Part shown: positions 63,628-64,000 of the stretch, piece by piece
Layout of the letters: the number at the start of each line of letters is the position of its first letter
How positions within the stretch are numbered: position 1 is the stretch's first letter
NCBI GenBank assembly: GCA_016787665.1
Contig: JAEUUC010000010.1
Coordinates: 248,001 to 312,000, forward strand
Reading direction: 5' to 3'
Length of the DNA stretch: 64,000 bases
Origin: Cyclobacteriaceae bacterium
GTDB taxonomy: Bacteria; Bacteroidota; Bacteroidia; Cytophagales; Cyclobacteriaceae
Program-made: the position numbers and the translations under genes
The notes under the pieces: generated by a model
Told to the model about the DNA's origin: nothing
Databases searched by the model: none
Seen by the model: the letters and a program-made list of their open reading frames with translations, nothing else

Positions 63628-64000
63628 TCGTTCGGTAATTTGGTGAAGATTTCCGAAGTCTTGCCATTTTGTTTGAGCTTTTGATACTTCACGAGGAAGA
63701 TGAGCGAGCCAATGAACATCACCAGAAGCCACGCCCAGGTGGAATGAAAATACCAAGGCAGGTCGGAAGCCAGATCGCGCCTCACGTGGATGACGAAAAA
63801 TAATCCAAGTGCAACGATCCCGGCTATCGCAATCACGTGCTGCACCCTTCGATTTCGAATCACTGTGATGTCGCCTGCCAACCCAGGGTTTACCCGGTGG
63901 ATGGCGAGCACCGTAACACACATCAGCAAAAAGTTAAATAGCATTGCAATGACCAGCACATCAACACCAAGAAAAAAATCGCCAGCAAGGTGGCACCCCA
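63624..64000 (-). CDS. C-terminal part of an APC-family amino-acid permease
   Basis: Partial gene whose frame is open to the right window edge (position 64000), so the GTG at 63959 need not be its start. Visible are about 125 residues with the last helices of a polytopic transporter: one from VDVLVIAMLFNFLLMCV, one at HVIAIAGIVALGLFFVI, and one at WAWLLVMFIGSLIFLV, with a basic cytoplasmic end. The pattern GDFFLGVDVLVIAML followed by a cytoplasmic linker is that of amino-acid/polyamine/organocation permeases. It overlaps the aldo/keto reductase-RidA gene by ATGA, so the imported compound may feed that enzyme. Confidence 0.7.
   Translation of the reverse strand, partial: GCHLAGDFFLGVDVLVIAMLFNFLLMCVTVLAIHRVNPGLAGDITVIRNRRVQHVIAIAGIVALGLFFVIHVRRDLASDLPWYFHSTWAWLLVMFIGSLIFLVKYQKLKQNGKTSEIFTKLPNE

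Noticed and set aside
63628..63921. Upstream extension of the aldo/keto reductase-RidA gene
   Set aside because: The added residues are the reverse reading of the permease end in another frame; the conserved start is at 63627.

Overview
The window looks like part of a chromosome from a member of the Bacteroidota, most likely an aerobic or facultative Cytophagales-type bacterium. The evidence is the TAnnTTTG -7 promoter element found immediately upstream of several start codons, weak or absent Shine-Dalgarno sequences, DUF3857/transglutaminase proteins, S9 peptidases, Ycf48-like propellers, and a two-subunit KorAB of the Bacteroidota type. This placement is inference: no rRNA, tRNA or CRISPR array is present in the window.

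Layout. (1) 1-2403: the start of a B12-dependent ribonucleotide reductase running off the left edge, a YceI-like protein and an alpha/beta hydrolase. (2) 2502-5228: an AT-richer three-gene group on the minus strand (a protein resembling a degenerate PD-(D/E)xK nuclease, an SPFH/band-7 protein and a divergent NAD-kinase-fold protein), followed by a GC-rich structured intergenic element. (3) 5621-24471: a redox island. KorA/KorB, a Cys/Met-metabolism PLP enzyme and a KAS III-like enzyme lie on the plus strand. Facing them is an eleven-gene minus-strand run in the order nifJ, dihydroorotate-dehydrogenase-like, flavodoxin, unknown kinase-like protein, rseC, rnfB, rnfC, rnfD, rnfG, rnfE, rnfA. fumC diverges from nifJ. 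(4) 24621-37489: cell-envelope and housekeeping genes (SPOR-like coiled-coil protein, glycine-rich secreted protein, recJ, lptB, polytopic membrane protein, rbfA, LolC/E-like permease, SNF2 helicase, lipid A-type acyltransferase, S51 peptidase, SDR). (5) 37490-47132: three tandem DUF3857 transglutaminase-like proteins (two with the catalytic Cys and His replaced), radA, a D-cysteine desulfhydrase/ACC deaminase homologue, a beta-barrel-like protein and a Ycf48-like lipoprotein. (6) 47196-64000: a radical SAM protein interrupted by a one-base frameshift in a run of eight A, an LpxB-N-type membrane protein, corA, a methyltransferase, a large secreted BNR-propeller protein, an S9 peptidase, an epimerase, a POTRA/barrel protein, an amidase, dinB, an aldo/keto reductase fused to a RidA domain, and the end of an APC-family permease.

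How the parts fit. KorAB and NifJ both reduce low-potential carriers. The Rnf complex exchanges those electrons with NAD while moving ions, and RseC connects Rnf to SoxR reduction in other bacteria. NifJ here lacks the internal two-cluster ferredoxin domain, and a flavodoxin gene lies two genes downstream in the same run. A single-cluster pyruvate oxidoreductase handing electrons to flavodoxin and then Rnf is therefore a reasonable inference. The kinase-like protein of unknown role inside this operon is the best candidate for an undescribed component.
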